A stretch of 64,000 nucleotides of DNA. It comes from Daedaleopsis sinensis. Its lineage: Eukaryota > Basidiomycota > Agaricomycetes > Polyporales > Polyporaceae. Position 1 is the first letter of the stretch, and the number at the start of each line of letters is the position of its first letter. This document shows, in pieces, positions 42,901-54,926 of the stretch. Below the pieces are notes generated by a model, which had not been told where the DNA came from, searched no databases, and saw only the letters and a list, made by a program, of their open reading frames with translations. Position numbers and translations under genes: made by a program. The stretch spans positions 1,178,001-1,242,000 of the forward strand of contig CM066310.1 of the NCBI GenBank assembly GCA_033807695.1. The letters run 5' to 3'.

Positions 42901-44100
42901 ACTCCGGACTGGCGAAGATCTCTGAGTATCACGAGAAGACAGCAACATCTGATGTTTATACCTTTGTCATGTGTTCGTAACCTCTCACTCGTACTAGTAC
43001 ATTCTACAGTAAACTTACTTCAATTCCTACAGTCCTAGATCCATCGCAGAAAGCGACACACCTCAAGAAGCACTGGGAACAGTCGCTCTATGACGATGTG
43101 CTGCAGCCCTTTTACCCTCAAGTCAGTCCGAGTTCGCTCATTAGAGACGACTTGAATTGACACTGGCTGTGCTGGTCTATATGCGATTTCAGTACAAGGC
43201 CCGCTACCTGGAGATGTATCCTGCCGATGCAGCTACTGCCACAAGAGCCTTCCCAACCACCGGGCGCAGTGCACCCTCTCTTACGCGTGAGCTTTCGGAT
43301 GACGAGGACGACTCGACCCCACCACCTATCTCACGCCATGGGTCTACTGGTGCCTCTCAGGTGTTGTCGTCGTTGACTGCGGTCCCAAACGCCGAACCGT
43401 GGCTCCAAGACTTCAACAGCTACCTCAATTCACCAGATTATCTCGGTGACATGAGTGTCGTTGAGTGGTGGGGTGTACGTACTCACTACATGAGCTCCGA
43501 GTGACGTGCCAGCTACTGATTATTAAAATTCTACTATAGCTCAATGCGGCACGCTATCCTGTCTGGGCATCCCTCGCACGAGACTTCTTGTCTGTGATGG
43601 CGTCATCTGTATCTAGTGAGCGGGCATTCTCTTCAGCCGGCATCACAATCAGCAAGTGCCGCAACCGTCTGAAAGGCGACATTGTTGAAGCACTACAAGG
43701 TCTCAAGTGTATGATTCGACAAGATCTCCTTTTCCGGGAGAACGAGACGGTCAGCCGTTCGCTTGAGGAGATGGATGGGGTCCCTGATGACCCCAAAAGC
43801 GAGCAAGGACGTCCACGGGTACCGAACCAGGGAGAGTCAGCAGCTGATGATCCATGGGACATAATGGTCGATGATCTGGGCAGCGACAATGAGGATAGTA
43901 TTGCTGGGGATGGTGATGACATGTACATACTACCTATCTAGCTAGCGTATGCATCTGTTCTGTATCCCGAGCCCGGGCTCAAGCCCGACCCGGCCCAAGC
44001 CGTCTATGAGGGCCCGGCTCAGCCTTTGCATGAGCCTGAGCCCTCTGAAGCCGAGCCCGAGCCGGGGTACTTGAGCCCAGCCCGGCCCGGCACATCACTA
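39959..44100 (+). mobile_element. Full-length hAT transposon (hAT-B, 4,142 bp)
   Basis: Terminal inverted repeats are TAGTGATGTGCTGGGCCGGG on the left and, inverted, TAGTGATGTGCCGGGCCGGG on the right. A perfect 8-bp target-site duplication, CGGACGAG, lies at 39951-39958 and 44101-44108, as expected of hAT elements. Subterminal DNA at both ends is rich in AGCCCGGGCT-type words. The insertion splits the hAT-A coding sequence at a defined codon. Confidence 0.93.
40221..43941 (+). CDS. hAT transposase of hAT-B (BED zinc finger, hATC domain)
   Basis: The start is taken as ATG 40221 (MEPSGRRKWSSNP). After a Ser-rich N-terminus a BED-type zinc finger spans an intron: NFCSDVYVEDGKKYRDCRLC and KKKTKCRLVVDVTTIRRHFG ASH (C2H2). 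The catalytic part has AFEHP-like LEHPSFVNMINIAARATEGV, VNLMCDAWQAENIDS (first Asp), TCDNASNNATMM (second Asp) and CLEHIINLATQALL. The C-terminus has VVEWWG, YPVWASLARDFLSVM, VSSERAFSSAG and KCRNRLKGDIVEALQGLKC, the hAT dimerisation domain. At least ten short introns are needed. One in-frame TGA near 42536 could be a real stop unless an intron covers it. Apart from that it looks intact. Confidence 0.82.
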
Positions 44101-44749
44101 CGGACGAGATGCTTTCTGCATATACTGGGTTTGGTAGCAAAGTCGGTAATGTGGCAGTTTGATGTCCAGGAGGTTAAAGATCCCAAGGCTGTCGTGGATG
44201 CTGACATTTGGAGCCTGCTTGAGCTGGCAAAGGACATCGCCGCCGAGGAAAACATGGCCATCCAGGAATGTCTTCGAGAGGAGCTGGGCGATGAGGAGGG
44301 AGATGACGACAATGAGGGGTGGGTGGACGAGCTGGAGACTCTATCCGAGGAGGACCGAGAGAACTTGGAGGACAAGATCCGGCCTGTGAAGATGGTTTTG
44401 GTCAAGGTGAGTGAGAGGGACAGGGCAGAAAAAATATTGGGACTCACATGTGTTCCTAGATGTGCAAGGCCGCCTTCAAAATTGTCCATTCGACGACCAA
44501 GCTTCTACCCGCTTGGTGGGTGTTGTGCAAGGAGCACAAGCTTGGTGATCAATTGATCCCACGCGACATTAAAACAAGGTGGAATTCAAGTTATGATAGA
44601 CTGGATATGGCTATCAAGTACCGGGTAAGATGTGGTACCCACAGTCTAACCCCCACCCTTCATGGTGGGTATGGGTGTGACTCCCGGTCAAAAACGCTCA
44701 ACATGTTGCTCCACCAGTTGCGACAACATATTATTCAATCAATTTACAG

Positions 44750-45263
44750 TTAAGATAGGGCCACCTCAAACTCTGCAAAGTCACATGCGGGCGCCAACGA
44801 GCGCTAGCCCGGATTTGGCAGAGGGACGAGGTTGAAATCCTTATAACTTCGACTATGCACTGTCTGAAGAAAATCTAAAACCTGAGAACTGTTGAGAGGT
44901 CTCTCTCCTTGAACTCTCAGGTTTTCAATTTTTAACTCTGTGAGTGTGAGGAAAGTTATAAGGCATTCTATGGAGGGCACTCAGGAGCAGCCGCCCAGGT
45001 ATGTACTAATCTGGATAGCCCCAGTAGAAATAAATCACTCCTCCCGCTATGGTGTTGTTCATTCAAGTGCGAGAACAGTATTTATAAATGTACGATACCC
45101 ATATCAGACTCTAAAAACTACTTCCAAGGGGTGTGGCACAGGGCACAGACAAGAGTCGAGATTTCATTCTCGCATTCTTGCAGCTAAGTCTCCGGATAAG
45201 TTGGAGACACCCCATCTCACGTGACTGCACCCCTTTGCAGAGTTTGAGGTGGCCCTATCTTAA
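44750..45263. mobile_element. TTAA-flanked MITE (~0.5 kb)
   Basis: The ends are TTAAGATAGGGCCACCTCAA and its inverse, identical for about 31 bp. TTAA lies at each edge (44750-44753 and 45260-45263), which would fit a piggyBac-type target, although a TA target cannot be excluded because the sequence is symmetrical. There is no coding capacity. It sits in the hAT-A gene, directly beside solo LTR 2. Confidence 0.8.
44838..44966. repeat. Internal long imperfect hairpin of the MITE
   Basis: CCTTATAACTT and AAACCTGAGA on the left pair with TCTCAGGTTTT and AAGTTATAAGG on the right, giving an imperfect stem of about 55 bp around GAGAGGTCTCTCTCC. It may be an older foldback captured in the MITE. Confidence 0.6.
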
Positions 45264-45271
45264 GCAGGAGA

Positions 45272-45663
45272 TGTTGAACTCGGTGCAATAACTCTCGTTC
45301 TATTGCCCCGTTCAAGCCGCAATTTCTACTATAGGTTACTTACCATGCATTCCACTGACGCTCGCATTGCGGTGTCGGCGCCATTGCGTCGTCCGGAGTT
45401 ATCGGACTTTTGTGTTGCCTTGTTTATCTTTTCAGCACCGCATTTTCTCCCAGCGCTTCTTTTGTTGATTTTCAGCTCTGGGTGGCTGTAGAACTGTACA
45501 GGTCTTTCCCACGGGCTAGCGCACACGTAGATAGACCATTGTGTCGAGCTCTGGAGTCCTTAGACTTCACAGAGCTCGTGTATCTTTGTTATATCTTCAA
45601 TATAGACTTCACAGAGCTCGACTTAGGCCATTGTGATCTCTCTGAGGCCCGCTGCAGTCAACA
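45272..45663 (+). repeat. Solo LTR 2 of the copia family
   Basis: This 392-bp sequence has TGTTGAACTCGG ... CTGCAGTCAACA ends and a perfect 5-bp target-site duplication GGAGA (45267-45271 and 45664-45668). It is close to solo LTR 1 but in the opposite orientation, and lacks about 11 bp in a duplicated CACAGAGCTCGACTT stretch. It lies 8 bp from the MITE edge. Confidence 0.92.
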
Positions 45664-45668
45664 GGAGA

Positions 45669-46190
45669 GTGTTGTAAAGGTACAGGAGACACAATATTTG
45701 AGCATGAGCCATTAAAAAAAGTGCACAGTACATTTGTCAAGAGCCCCATTAGTAAGTAAACAATAAGTCACGTAACAACTCAAGTTAAATGTTTAACAAC
45801 ATGACTTCTGACTTCAGATCCACCTAGTTGTATGTTGTGCTATGCTCTGGTTCTTCCTCATTGACCAACACCTATTGCTAGGGCATGGTGATGGGCTGCT
45901 TCAGTCCTGTCTTTTCTCGCCTTGAATCTTAGATTCACACATTCTGATCTGAACTGCTTAGGATCTAGGTGAAACATGCTACAAGAGTTCTAAATGGAAT
46001 GATTCTGATGTCTAATAATGGTATATCTAAAAGTCACTGCTGGTGATCTAAGATTGAAGCTGTAACAGAGATATATTGCAACAACTGTAGCTCTTACATA
46101 AGTACATTGAGGGCCTAATACCCTGTACCCATGGGCTTACCCATACCTACACCATACCCACACGGGTACGGCTGATGACACCCATGGGTT
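45669..46190. other. Unassigned sequence within the split hAT-A gene
   Basis: No gene is seen. The last 70 bp (46120-46190) are rich in ACCCAT/ATGGGT words resembling hAT termini. This may be another insertion or highly decayed hAT-A sequence. Confidence 0.35.
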
Positions 46191-47221
46191 CACCCATGCT
46201 ATTGCCTATTTGTGGCTTGGCAAGAAGACACTTACTCAATATTACAAGATCTTGGATATGTCTGCAATTTACCGGCCCACAGTGTGTGAGTATCCATACT
46301 ACTGCCACACATCTCTTGTTGCTAACCAGATCATTTTTTACCCACACACTAGTACTACACCCTGCTTACAAGGAGGAGTACTGGAGAGCAGTTGGCCAAC
46401 CGTATGGGTTAGCAGACATACTTGAGGATGAGTTCAAGACATCATACTCGAAGTTGAACATTGGATCACACGTGAACAACGAAGCAAATAGGCAGGGCTC
46501 TTCAGAAGGCGCAGTGGCTGGACAGAAGCATTCATGAGATGAGTTCGAGAAAGGATCATCCAAGGTATGCAGATTTCGACCCACTCTCGGTCCTCTCCTC
46601 ATGTGTGCACTCTCGCGATGCCTCCTCTCTCTACTCTACCACTACCTACACCTCCGATATGGTGTAACGTGCACCATGATAGACATACTGACCCCACTAT
46701 TTGTCCTTTTGTCCTGTAGAAACCCAATAAGGAAAGCAACTTCTTTGATGCCATGTCTCGAGCCAAGAAAGACCAACACCAGGACACTGCCACTGCATTG
46801 TTCACAGATGAGATAGCTAGATATCTCTCCACCCCCATTGAAGATGTCGACAACACCCTGCAGTGGTGGGATGACTGCCACTCACAGTACCCACAGCTTT
46901 CACGTATGGCTATGGATTATCTGTCTATTCCAGGTAAGACCACTGCCCCGTCTGCTCATCTTTATGTGGCTACTCATGAACTCTTGTCCCAGTGACCTCG
47001 GTCAATGTAGAGCATGTGTTCAGCTGGGGCCGGCAAGTCCTCTCGCATGTCCACAGCCATCTAAACGCACAGACAACCTGTGCTGTCCTCTGCCTCAGCT
47101 CCTGGTCCCTCTGGGGCCTCGGAATGGCACGGTGGACAATAACAACAACCCAGACTATGAGATGGAGGATGGATGGGATGCAATTGGGAAGGATCTCGAT
47201 CTCAGCGATGTCAAAGAATGA

Positions 47222-49130
47222 AGTTATTCTCTCCCTAATAGTAGTCATATACACAGTCTCAGGGCTCTCCGAAAGTCTGAGTGCATCATCTTTACCCAGT
47301 CCAATAGTCTACTGCTAGTGTGCTTTCCCATCGAACAAATGCCCCGCTATACACGTTGAGCATCGAAAGGACTGCCCAACTCAAAAAGGAAACTGTGGTG
47401 TTGTAGCACACCGGTGTGAAGCTCCACAAATTCACTCTCAGCTGCGCTCCTCTTCCACCATATCCACCAAATAACATACCTCCTTGACTTGTTATATCTG
47501 CCACCAGCTCTATGGCCACCAATACTGCTTGAATGCTGTGAGACACTCTGCTAGCACTCGAGCTTCAGTATGAGTATGACACATGGTCCGAACACAGAGG
47601 TTTTTGCATTCGCAATACCCTGGTCCGCATACAGCCCGTAGGTGAATACACACCAGGAGCAGGTATCACTATCCAGGTACGCACAATCTATATACTGTAC
47701 CTTGCTTCATCCTATATGAACTAATATGACTGATTGTAGACTCTCCTTCCGGATATCCTCATCATTCAATCCCCCTCCCTTTTCGAACTGCTTTTGTGGA
47801 TCTATGCCCTTGAGGACACCAATGCCGTTCATCCTGACGAAGCCCTTCCCCATCAGATCAATCTTGATCAGTACTGATATCATTCGCAAATGTGTGCGGC
47901 TTCTATCTCACATCTGCGGAGCACATTCACCATGGCATTTAAAATCCCCACCCACTTACAGACCTATTCTGTGGGATTGCTGATACTCGAATGAGACAGA
48001 TTGTCAAGCTGAGCGAGCGAGACAAGTGTGGGAGACAGGGAGGCTCTAGCAAAATGGGCACATAATCATCTGCACGTAAGTCTCCATCCTCAGTAAAGTT
48101 GTGCTGTGTACCACCCTCCCTCTCCCCTCCCACCCCAGCATACACAAGGCTCGCCACCCAAATGGCTCATGTTCAATGTATGTTTATACTCATGCGTCAA
48201 TTCGTAGACTTGGATTAATTTGCATGCAGACATACTTACGCCATCTGCAACTTGAAGTGTGTACTCAAAGAACTGAAAGTAGACCTTCTGTAGAATCACT
48301 GGCCGAGAATTAACTTGAAGGGGTGTACGGGGTGTATCATAGTGACTCAATAAGATACAAATATTGTGACTGTTAAATAGAAACTCAATACCAGCCGGCG
48401 GGTGTGCGGGTTACCCGCATACCTGTCCAACCTTGTGGCACCCCTACCCGTGAGTACCTATACCCGGGTGGTGGGGGTTAAGGGGTTCCGGGTAGGGGTA
48501 TATTGGGGGTGGGGGTAGGGGTAGAGACAGAGACACCCGGGGGTTCACCCCTGCTATTGCCTATATGCATGTTGCTCAAACTACGGGCATAGCCTTAGAA
48601 CCCAATTCAGACCCATTGGTGAGGCACATACCTGGTTGCCCATTCTATCTGGATTCTTCTGCACCTAAGGACGACTCCTTTCCTACAGACATCATGAGAA
48701 AGGGCTATCCACTATCTTGTTCTTCAGAGGTAAGGCATCAATTATTCTTATACTGATCAAGATCTTATGCTAACCAGTAACAGAAGGTAGTTTGTGCACA
48801 GTTCCAGGACCTCACAGGCAGCTCAAGAAATAAAAATGGCTGAAGTGGACAAGAAGAGTCCCACAACAATAGCGGAGGCCTGGGTTCAGACCCACTGGCC
48901 CAAGAACAATGGGTTGCTGATATTCCTGTGATCAAAAAGTGTGTACCGGTCGTATTCACAGAAGATGCAGGGGTGATTATTAACTGGATGTTTATCCAGT
49001 GAGTCACTGACATGTCAATATTAACACTAGAGGGACACATCTGAAAGATTGCTATATAAGGTGCTCTAAATGCCCTGGTACAGTTAAGCTGTAGAAGAAT
49101 CCACGAATTGATGTACAAATTCACACTAGA
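47222..49130. other. Unassigned, mainly non-coding
   Basis: No gene is supported. A plus-strand frame at 47745-47880 (LLPDILIIQSPSLFELLLWI) looks protein-like but matches nothing. At 48390-48545 there is a GGGT/ACCC-rich tract, followed by GGGTTCACCCCTGCTATTGCC, which recurs at 46190 and so may mark a hAT terminus. Confidence 0.35.
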
Positions 49131-49192
49131 TTCCCCACTACACTCATCAATTGTACTGTGCCAGACCTGGCTGCCTTCTCCGCAAGTGTGTC
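49131..49192 (+). repeat. Dispersed repeat, partial copy 1
   Basis: The words CATCAATTGTACTGTGCCAG and ACCTGGCTGCCTTCTCCGCA match the inverted sequence of two fuller copies at 54735-54825 and 55612-55705. Confidence 0.6.
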
Positions 49193-49859
49193 ACCAGTAC
49201 TTCCTCCCATTGAGGCTTATCTGTTGAAGCACTAGGCCACTTGCTGAGGTACTTGTGCATTGGATGCTGGAGCTTGGAGCACCAAACCCAGATCAATGAC
49301 CTCTCCTTGCAGGCCCTAGCATTCTGTGGACACCCTGAATGCAGCATGATCAGTCATTTTGTACAAGAAATAGAACAGCCAGTCACTCATTATATGTTTC
49401 CTCCCCTGCATCTTAGATCCAGCCTTCAACAACACCTTCTTATTGTCCACTTCTTTGTCCTGATCTGCTTTCCAAAAGCGATCATTTCTACAAGCACTGA
49501 ATGGAAGGGGTTGTACCCACATATTATATAGGGTAGTAGACGTGTAGTATCTAAGTATACCACAGCTTGAATGGAGGAAATCCATTCAGAAATAAGGGAG
49601 TTATAGGTGGAGGAAGTCGGTTCCCCTGGGGTAGTCCAGCCTCCTACCTGCCTGGTTGAGGTAATAATGTGTGGGAAAAGGCATCAAATAAGCACCCAGT
49701 GGCATGGTATTAATACCAGGGCAGTAGATTAGATGATGAAGCAATCTGTACAGATAAGAAGCTGTTATCTAGAAAGATAAGCACAAGATAATATTATGGT
49801 CAGATATTTGATCTTTTATTGATGTTTAGAGCATCAATTACTGAGACATTGATGATCTG

Positions 49860-50045
49860 TTTAGAAGACCCTGGGATCAAATTACAGACTATGTACACTC
49901 TGTAAAAGGCCTTTGGATCAAATTACAGATTGTCAAAAGGGCATTGGCCCTCAATTACAGAAATATCAGTGCTCTGCCTAAAAGGCCCTGGGGATCTAAA
50001 GGGCCAGGGCCCTCAATTACAGAAACATAAGCACTCCGCCTACAA
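49860..50045 (+). repeat. Imperfect tandem repeat, about four units
   Basis: Units built on AAAGG-CCTTTGGATCAAATTACAGA recur near 49862, 49902, 49935 and 49980. In the later units the middle changes to CCCTCAATTACAGAAA. Unit length varies between about 33 and 55 bp. Confidence 0.65.
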
Positions 50046-51339
50046 ATCCTTAGGCTCAATCCAATTCAATGAGCCCAGATAGGATAGACAGCTTTTGCTC
50101 TCAGCCCAGAAGCCAAGGCCCATTCTTTATATAAGAAATTGGTGACTACAGATGCCAGCCTGAGCCCAACTCTGACCCTGATTGTCCTTGCAGTCATTAG
50201 TTGCAATAATTGTGATCCTCCCCATGGACAGTTCACTGATAGTAGCACTCCTGCGGGTGACAACAACATCAACATCCACAGTGCCAGCAGTGCCTCTATG
50301 CATGCAAATAGTGAATATGTTCTGCTTTAACGCTTTAACGCATGTGTGTACTAAGACATGCAGCTGGGGCAATATTATTCATTCCTGTGGTACAACTTGG
50401 TACATGGTTACAAAACAATCTGATAACAGGTGTAGACACATGAGAGTAAGTTGGGCAGTAAAGCAGTCATGTGAACTCCGATTGACCACACACGAAGGTC
50501 ATACAAATGAAGCTGTGGCTAAGCAGTAGGGTTGCAGTTGATGCCACCCAGGATGTTATAGATTATTCAGGCCTTCACTACTGTAGTGCCTGTAGGTGGT
50601 ATAGTGCTAACACTTGGTCCATGGTCCAAACAGTGGCTTATGTGATGGACTTGATATTGCTACAGTCAAAACTGTTGGGGAGGGATTGCCTGAGATCATT
50701 GAGACCACCAGCAATGGCATGCGAGCTTTGGAGTGGCTCTGATTTATGGATTTATGTTCTAGATAGAGTTACTAAACTTCCCCAAGTACAATGGCAGAGT
50801 AAACTCACTATGGTATGTGCTTCAAGTGCTTGCACACTTTCAAGTCGCAGTGCAAAAACCCACTGGCTGAGGTTGATCTGATGACTCATCTGGGTTACTT
50901 GCTGGGTCAGCTGCTGGCCAAGGACTATAGTTCAGGCTGGCATGCCGGGACATCCTGTAAGAGATGGCAACCCTTAGCTGCTGGATTTGGACATCTCACC
51001 AATGTCTACAGCTAGTGCAGCATGTAGGACTTTGGTCGCCTGCCATTGGGCTAAGGTTGTGGTGCTCAATGTTGTGATATTGCTTGCAAGCAGTGTGCCT
51101 CCTCCAGCATGGCAGAGGAGATGGGGAGATGGACCAGCGGGGTCAGCAGCCGCTAGCAAGGGCAAGCCTTGTAGCTGGTTGTAGCCATAAGCACCTCAGA
51201 AAAGGGGATAATGTCCACCATGGCAATGCAACAGAGAGTGACTGGGAAGTGCAGAAGACAAAACAAATATGTGTTGATAGTGGATGTGCAGATCTAGGGA
51301 TGAGGACCACAGCTGTGGCTTAGGATAAGTCTGTAGTTG
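50046..51339. other. Unassigned sequence downstream of a copia relic
   Basis: No gene is supported. The minus-strand frame immediately below 51340 may be the decayed end of the copia pol gene, but no motif survives. Confidence 0.35.
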
Positions 51340-51810
51340 GAGATGACTGTGTCTGTACAGCGGGAAGACCATGCTTGGTCCTTCAGTCAATGGATGGGTT
51401 ATCTGCAAGGAAGATGGCACCTTGGTTGTCAATACACAGAGGTGTTGCAGAAGAGATGCCATTCCCAATCTCATCACTGAAGGTTCTTAGCTACATCAGA
51501 CTGTACCACCAGCCATTAGGTAGACAAAGCCAGTTTGGGAATGCTGATCATCACGTTCCTCACCCCAGTCTGACTGATCAAACCAGCTTTGGTCGCACTG
51601 TCATAGTGTAACAGTAATGCTTTGTACCCTTGAGATATTGAAGAATGTAGAAGAGGTATGTGAGATTGTTTATCCAAAGGGTTCACAGCATACCCTAGAT
51701 GGCTGATGGTGAAGGAGATGTCCAGATGCGTTCCAAGCAGCAGCTGTTGTAGTTCTGATGTATTACGAACATTAATATCAGGCCATACAATTTGAGACTC
51801 CACTATTACT
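51340..51810 (-). pseudogene. Second copia relic: RT end and RNase H
   Basis: On the minus strand the frame reads LLGTHLDISFTISHLGYAVN, then KALLLHYDSATKAGLI, and in a shifted frame ATPLCIDNQGAIFLADNPSI and DRRTKHG. This corresponds to the copia 'G-L-Y----RPDI-F-V' segment, and the RNase H 'DN-GAI-LA-NP--H-R-KH' segment. It is a different family from the 32.9-37.7 kb element. Frameshifts show decay. Confidence 0.7.
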
Positions 51811-54415
51811 TTCTGCTGTGCACAAATAGCTATAATGTTAGGTGAGTTGGTATAAGATAATGACCTGTCACCCCTGAAGATGTTGTAGAGAGTGTTAGGG
51901 TCATAACAACCTGAAAATGTTGATGTAATACTTACTTAGAGATCTTGATGTTGTCGAGCCTAGAGCACACATGTCAAAGAATGGCAACACATGTCTATAT
52001 TAAAAGGAACATACACTTGATGCAACTGGTCAAAATTCTTGGTGGAAGACATGTCCTTACGGAAAAGAGTGGTCTGGGTATGGTAACTGGAGAGAGCATG
52101 AGGATAGTAGTGAGGGAAGTATAAATGAGCTAGTATGTTTCAGAATCAACCTCTGCTGGGTTGAAGACTTCCTTGGCCGAGCTAGAGACAGATCTGAACA
52201 TAGAGTAGCAATAGTGGAGCATTAATAATGTACTCAGGGACTTTGCCATGACAGCATGCCTTAGGGGTGACATTTTGGTTGGCAGTCTTGCCCTTTGTAG
52301 CAGCCTTTGCACTCAGAGTCGACTTGGCAGGAGTCTTAAGAGCAGGAAGCAAAACAGGCTCAGAAGGTGCCAGAGTACAGGCACTGTTGGGATGAGGCAG
52401 AGGGGGCACGGCCTTCTTGTAAGGGGGGGGGCAGGTGCTTCAACAACATCCCAGTCTTCATCAGTGTTCTCTTTGGCCACTTGTACTTTCCTATGATCAA
52501 CAACATTTAGCACAATGAACAAAGTGGACTAGACAGTGAGGACCTACTGGGTATGGTAGGCGGGAGGGCCGTAGTTGAATCCCAGTGGAAAGTGGGGTAG
52601 AAAGTTTTGTTTGAATGGGGAAATGCTCATATTATGCCAGTTATTCTCAGATACCCTCTGTAGTTCTAGAAAAGCCACGATCATGAGATGGCTGGTGCCC
52701 CTCGAGTGCTAACCTGCTGACATGTTGTGTCCTTTGTCTCTGCTCTTTCTAGTACTACACCCATGTCAGAAATTGTAGCAATGTAGCGGCACTGTTAACT
52801 TTAGTTATGTCCGTACGTGTCATATCTATTAATGTTACTGTTAATGTTAGTGTTTGCAGGTGTCTCGTATGTGTCTGTCCTCTGCATTTGTGTCCCGAGC
52901 CAGTGATGTCCTCGAACCTTTGAGTCCAGCAGCCAGCTGCTACTGACACTGGCAACTTGAACAGTCTTGCCCCACCCTCTTTGTCTTCCACTTTCCTTCT
53001 GAGTCTCTAACTTTGTCCCTGCATAGCGCGTGACTTCTCCCTTGCAGCTTTGCTCAGGGAACTTACCTGAAATTACCACACTGAGCTGAACAAATGAGTC
53101 CCGGCCAGCCAGCATGCTCACAACTCCCCCCTGTTGCTCACTTCCGATGCCCTCTTATGAAGATGCCAGGCTCTTGCCCTCCATCCACCCACTCTTTCCT
53201 CCCACCACCCCTGCCTCCTTTTACCCTGCCATTTGTGTGCCATCTGTCCCCTTCTTGCACCTCCTAGTCACAATCTATGCTGGTATCACAATCCCACCTT
53301 CCAAGATCTTGATGGATTCGTACTTTCATGGAGTTTTAGATGCTGTGAGTCATTATATGCACTCAAACATGTCTCTATTCCAATTGCTAAGCACATCTGT
53401 TGCACCCCTTTCAAGGTGAGTAAGTGACCTTCAGACAGTTCTGGGTCCCTCTATTAGTTGTGCTGAACCTACCTCCCTGCATATCTATGGCAGCATTGCA
53501 GGTGAATACATGGTGAGTTTCTTGCTGCTGTGCCCATTGTCACTGCCAGACACTAAGCTGATTGCCTATCTATAGATCGGCAAATCTGGTGAGGAAGATT
53601 GGCCTCAATGGGCATGTTGATGCCAGTGTAACTACACTCTCCCCTCCTCGGCATACTCACTGGCACTACTGCACCCAGATGCTACGCTCGAGGCTTGTTG
53701 CTAGTAGCAATACTAGAACAGCATTTCTCCGGGTCACGCCTATCTGCTTGTATAATCCTGTATTGTAGCTCATTAATTAATCACATTTCCTGTATTTAAT
53801 GTCACATTGCCTGCACTTAATGTTGCATAGCCAAAAAAACAGGGCCAGTGCTGTCATGTAGAAGATGAATCACAGAGTAATTACACCTATATGAGCATAA
53901 ACGAAGGTACTGTTAAATGTCACTAAAGCTGGTTAGTCACTATCTAGTTTTAAATGGGAAATCTGTTATATCGAGATGTTCTCGTAGAATGTGCCTCAGC
54001 ACATAGCACCTTCCTGTTTAGGAAGTACAACCAGTAAGCATGCATCCCACTTTGCGTTCCCGGTGCAGTAACTAATGTTTCACTATGGTCAATCAGGACT
54101 ATGAGTGGAGAACTAGAGCTAAGCTCTGGGATGGGTTGTCAATGCATGGAGATGGGGTTGCAATCAGACAGTGTTATTGCTTTGATGTAGGCTTGTGTTG
54201 GCACTGTGAGTCTTGAATATCAGTTATGGCCATTCTCCATGCTTGTGAGTGCTGCTTTGGTACCATAACACATTACACATGTTTTTCTTCAAGCTGTGAA
54301 GCTTTGCAATAATAACCTCTAAGGCCTACTACACTTTGACTGTGCCCTATACATATAAGTTCATGAGACTGCAACATCCTGGGACTATCAACCTATATCC
54401 CATCCCATCTCAGAC
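51811..54415. other. Gene-poor stretch
   Basis: No convincing gene is seen. Open frames such as 53114-53419 have no recognisable motif. No bounded repeat was identified by eye. Confidence 0.45.
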
Positions 54416-54707
54416 ATGTCAGATGTCGCTCTCTGTGATGGGGAAGATGGTTGTGGTGGCACATTTCCACATAAACATCATGAAGGGATGTGTGGCCAAT
54501 GCACTCTAATTCTGGAGGCTGAGGAGAAAGGTGACTTCAAAGGAGCTGAAAAGCTCAAGGTGTGCAATGGTGCACTTATGTTTGCTATTGATTATCGCTC
54601 ACTATAGTACATCTATTATTGGGCTATCCGCAATGTGAAGACTGCAGTGCTGTGGGCAAGAACTTCAAGAACAACCTATGTGGCACCTGTACCAGAGAGT
54701 GTGGTAA
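54416..54707 (+). pseudogene. N-terminal fragment of a cysteine-rich Agaricomycete protein
   Basis: The frame from ATG 54416 reads LCDGEDGCGGTFPHKHHEGM, then CGQCTLILEAEEKG, and after a short gap QCEDCSAVGKNFKNNLCGTC ending at a GT donor near 54704. Paired CxxC motifs of this form head a repeated Agaricomycete family, some of whose members I believe carry an alpha-kinase domain further on. No such domain is present here: the next sequence is a dispersed repeat and a mariner relic. Confidence 0.35.
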
Positions 54708-54734
54708 GTCTAAGTCATATCTCCTACCTTCCAA

Positions 54735-54825
54735 CTTGTGGGGAAGGTGGCCAGGTCTGGCACAGTACAATTGATGAGTGTAAAGGGGGTTGAGCTCAGA
54801 GTGTGATAGAGAGTAAGACCTTGTG
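54735..54825 (-). repeat. Dispersed repeat, copy 2
   Basis: ACTTGTGGGGAAGGTGGCCA, GTCTGGCACAGTAC, TTGAGCTCA and TGATAGAGAGTAAGA follow in the same order as at 55612-55705. The two copies flank the mariner relic in direct orientation. Confidence 0.7.
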
Positions 54826-54926
54826 ATTATCAGATTTATACATATTGTTGGACTTAATTCAAACTGTAGATGGATACATAAGAAGCAAGGTTCGTAAACA
54901 GGATTGTTGAGATAATTACTCCCTAC

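Larger units (their letters stand above)
39905..47221 (+). pseudogene. Older hAT transposase gene (hAT-A), split by three insertions
   Basis: Pieces in order are DTMTDILAMLVLVFKGQWTR (39905-39958), CFLHILGLVAKSVMWQFDVQ onward with an acidic insert and KIVHSTTKLLPAWWVL, RDIKTRWNSSYDRLDMAIKY (44109-44623), WLGKKTLTQYYKILDMSAIY and LHPAYKEEYWRAVGQP (46201-46440), and the C-terminus DNTLQWWDDCHSQYPQLSRM, TSVNVEHVFSWGRQVLSHV, AVLCLSSWSL (46753-47221). The gene is interrupted by hAT-B, a TTAA-flanked MITE and solo LTR 2, and about 80 residues before 46200 cannot be found. It is clearly non-functional. Confidence 0.75.

Noticed and set aside
53114..53419. Plus-strand frame with hydrophobic segments as a membrane protein
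   Set aside because: The Pro/Ser/Leu mixture arises from CT-rich DNA; there is no start context, splice support or recognisable domain.
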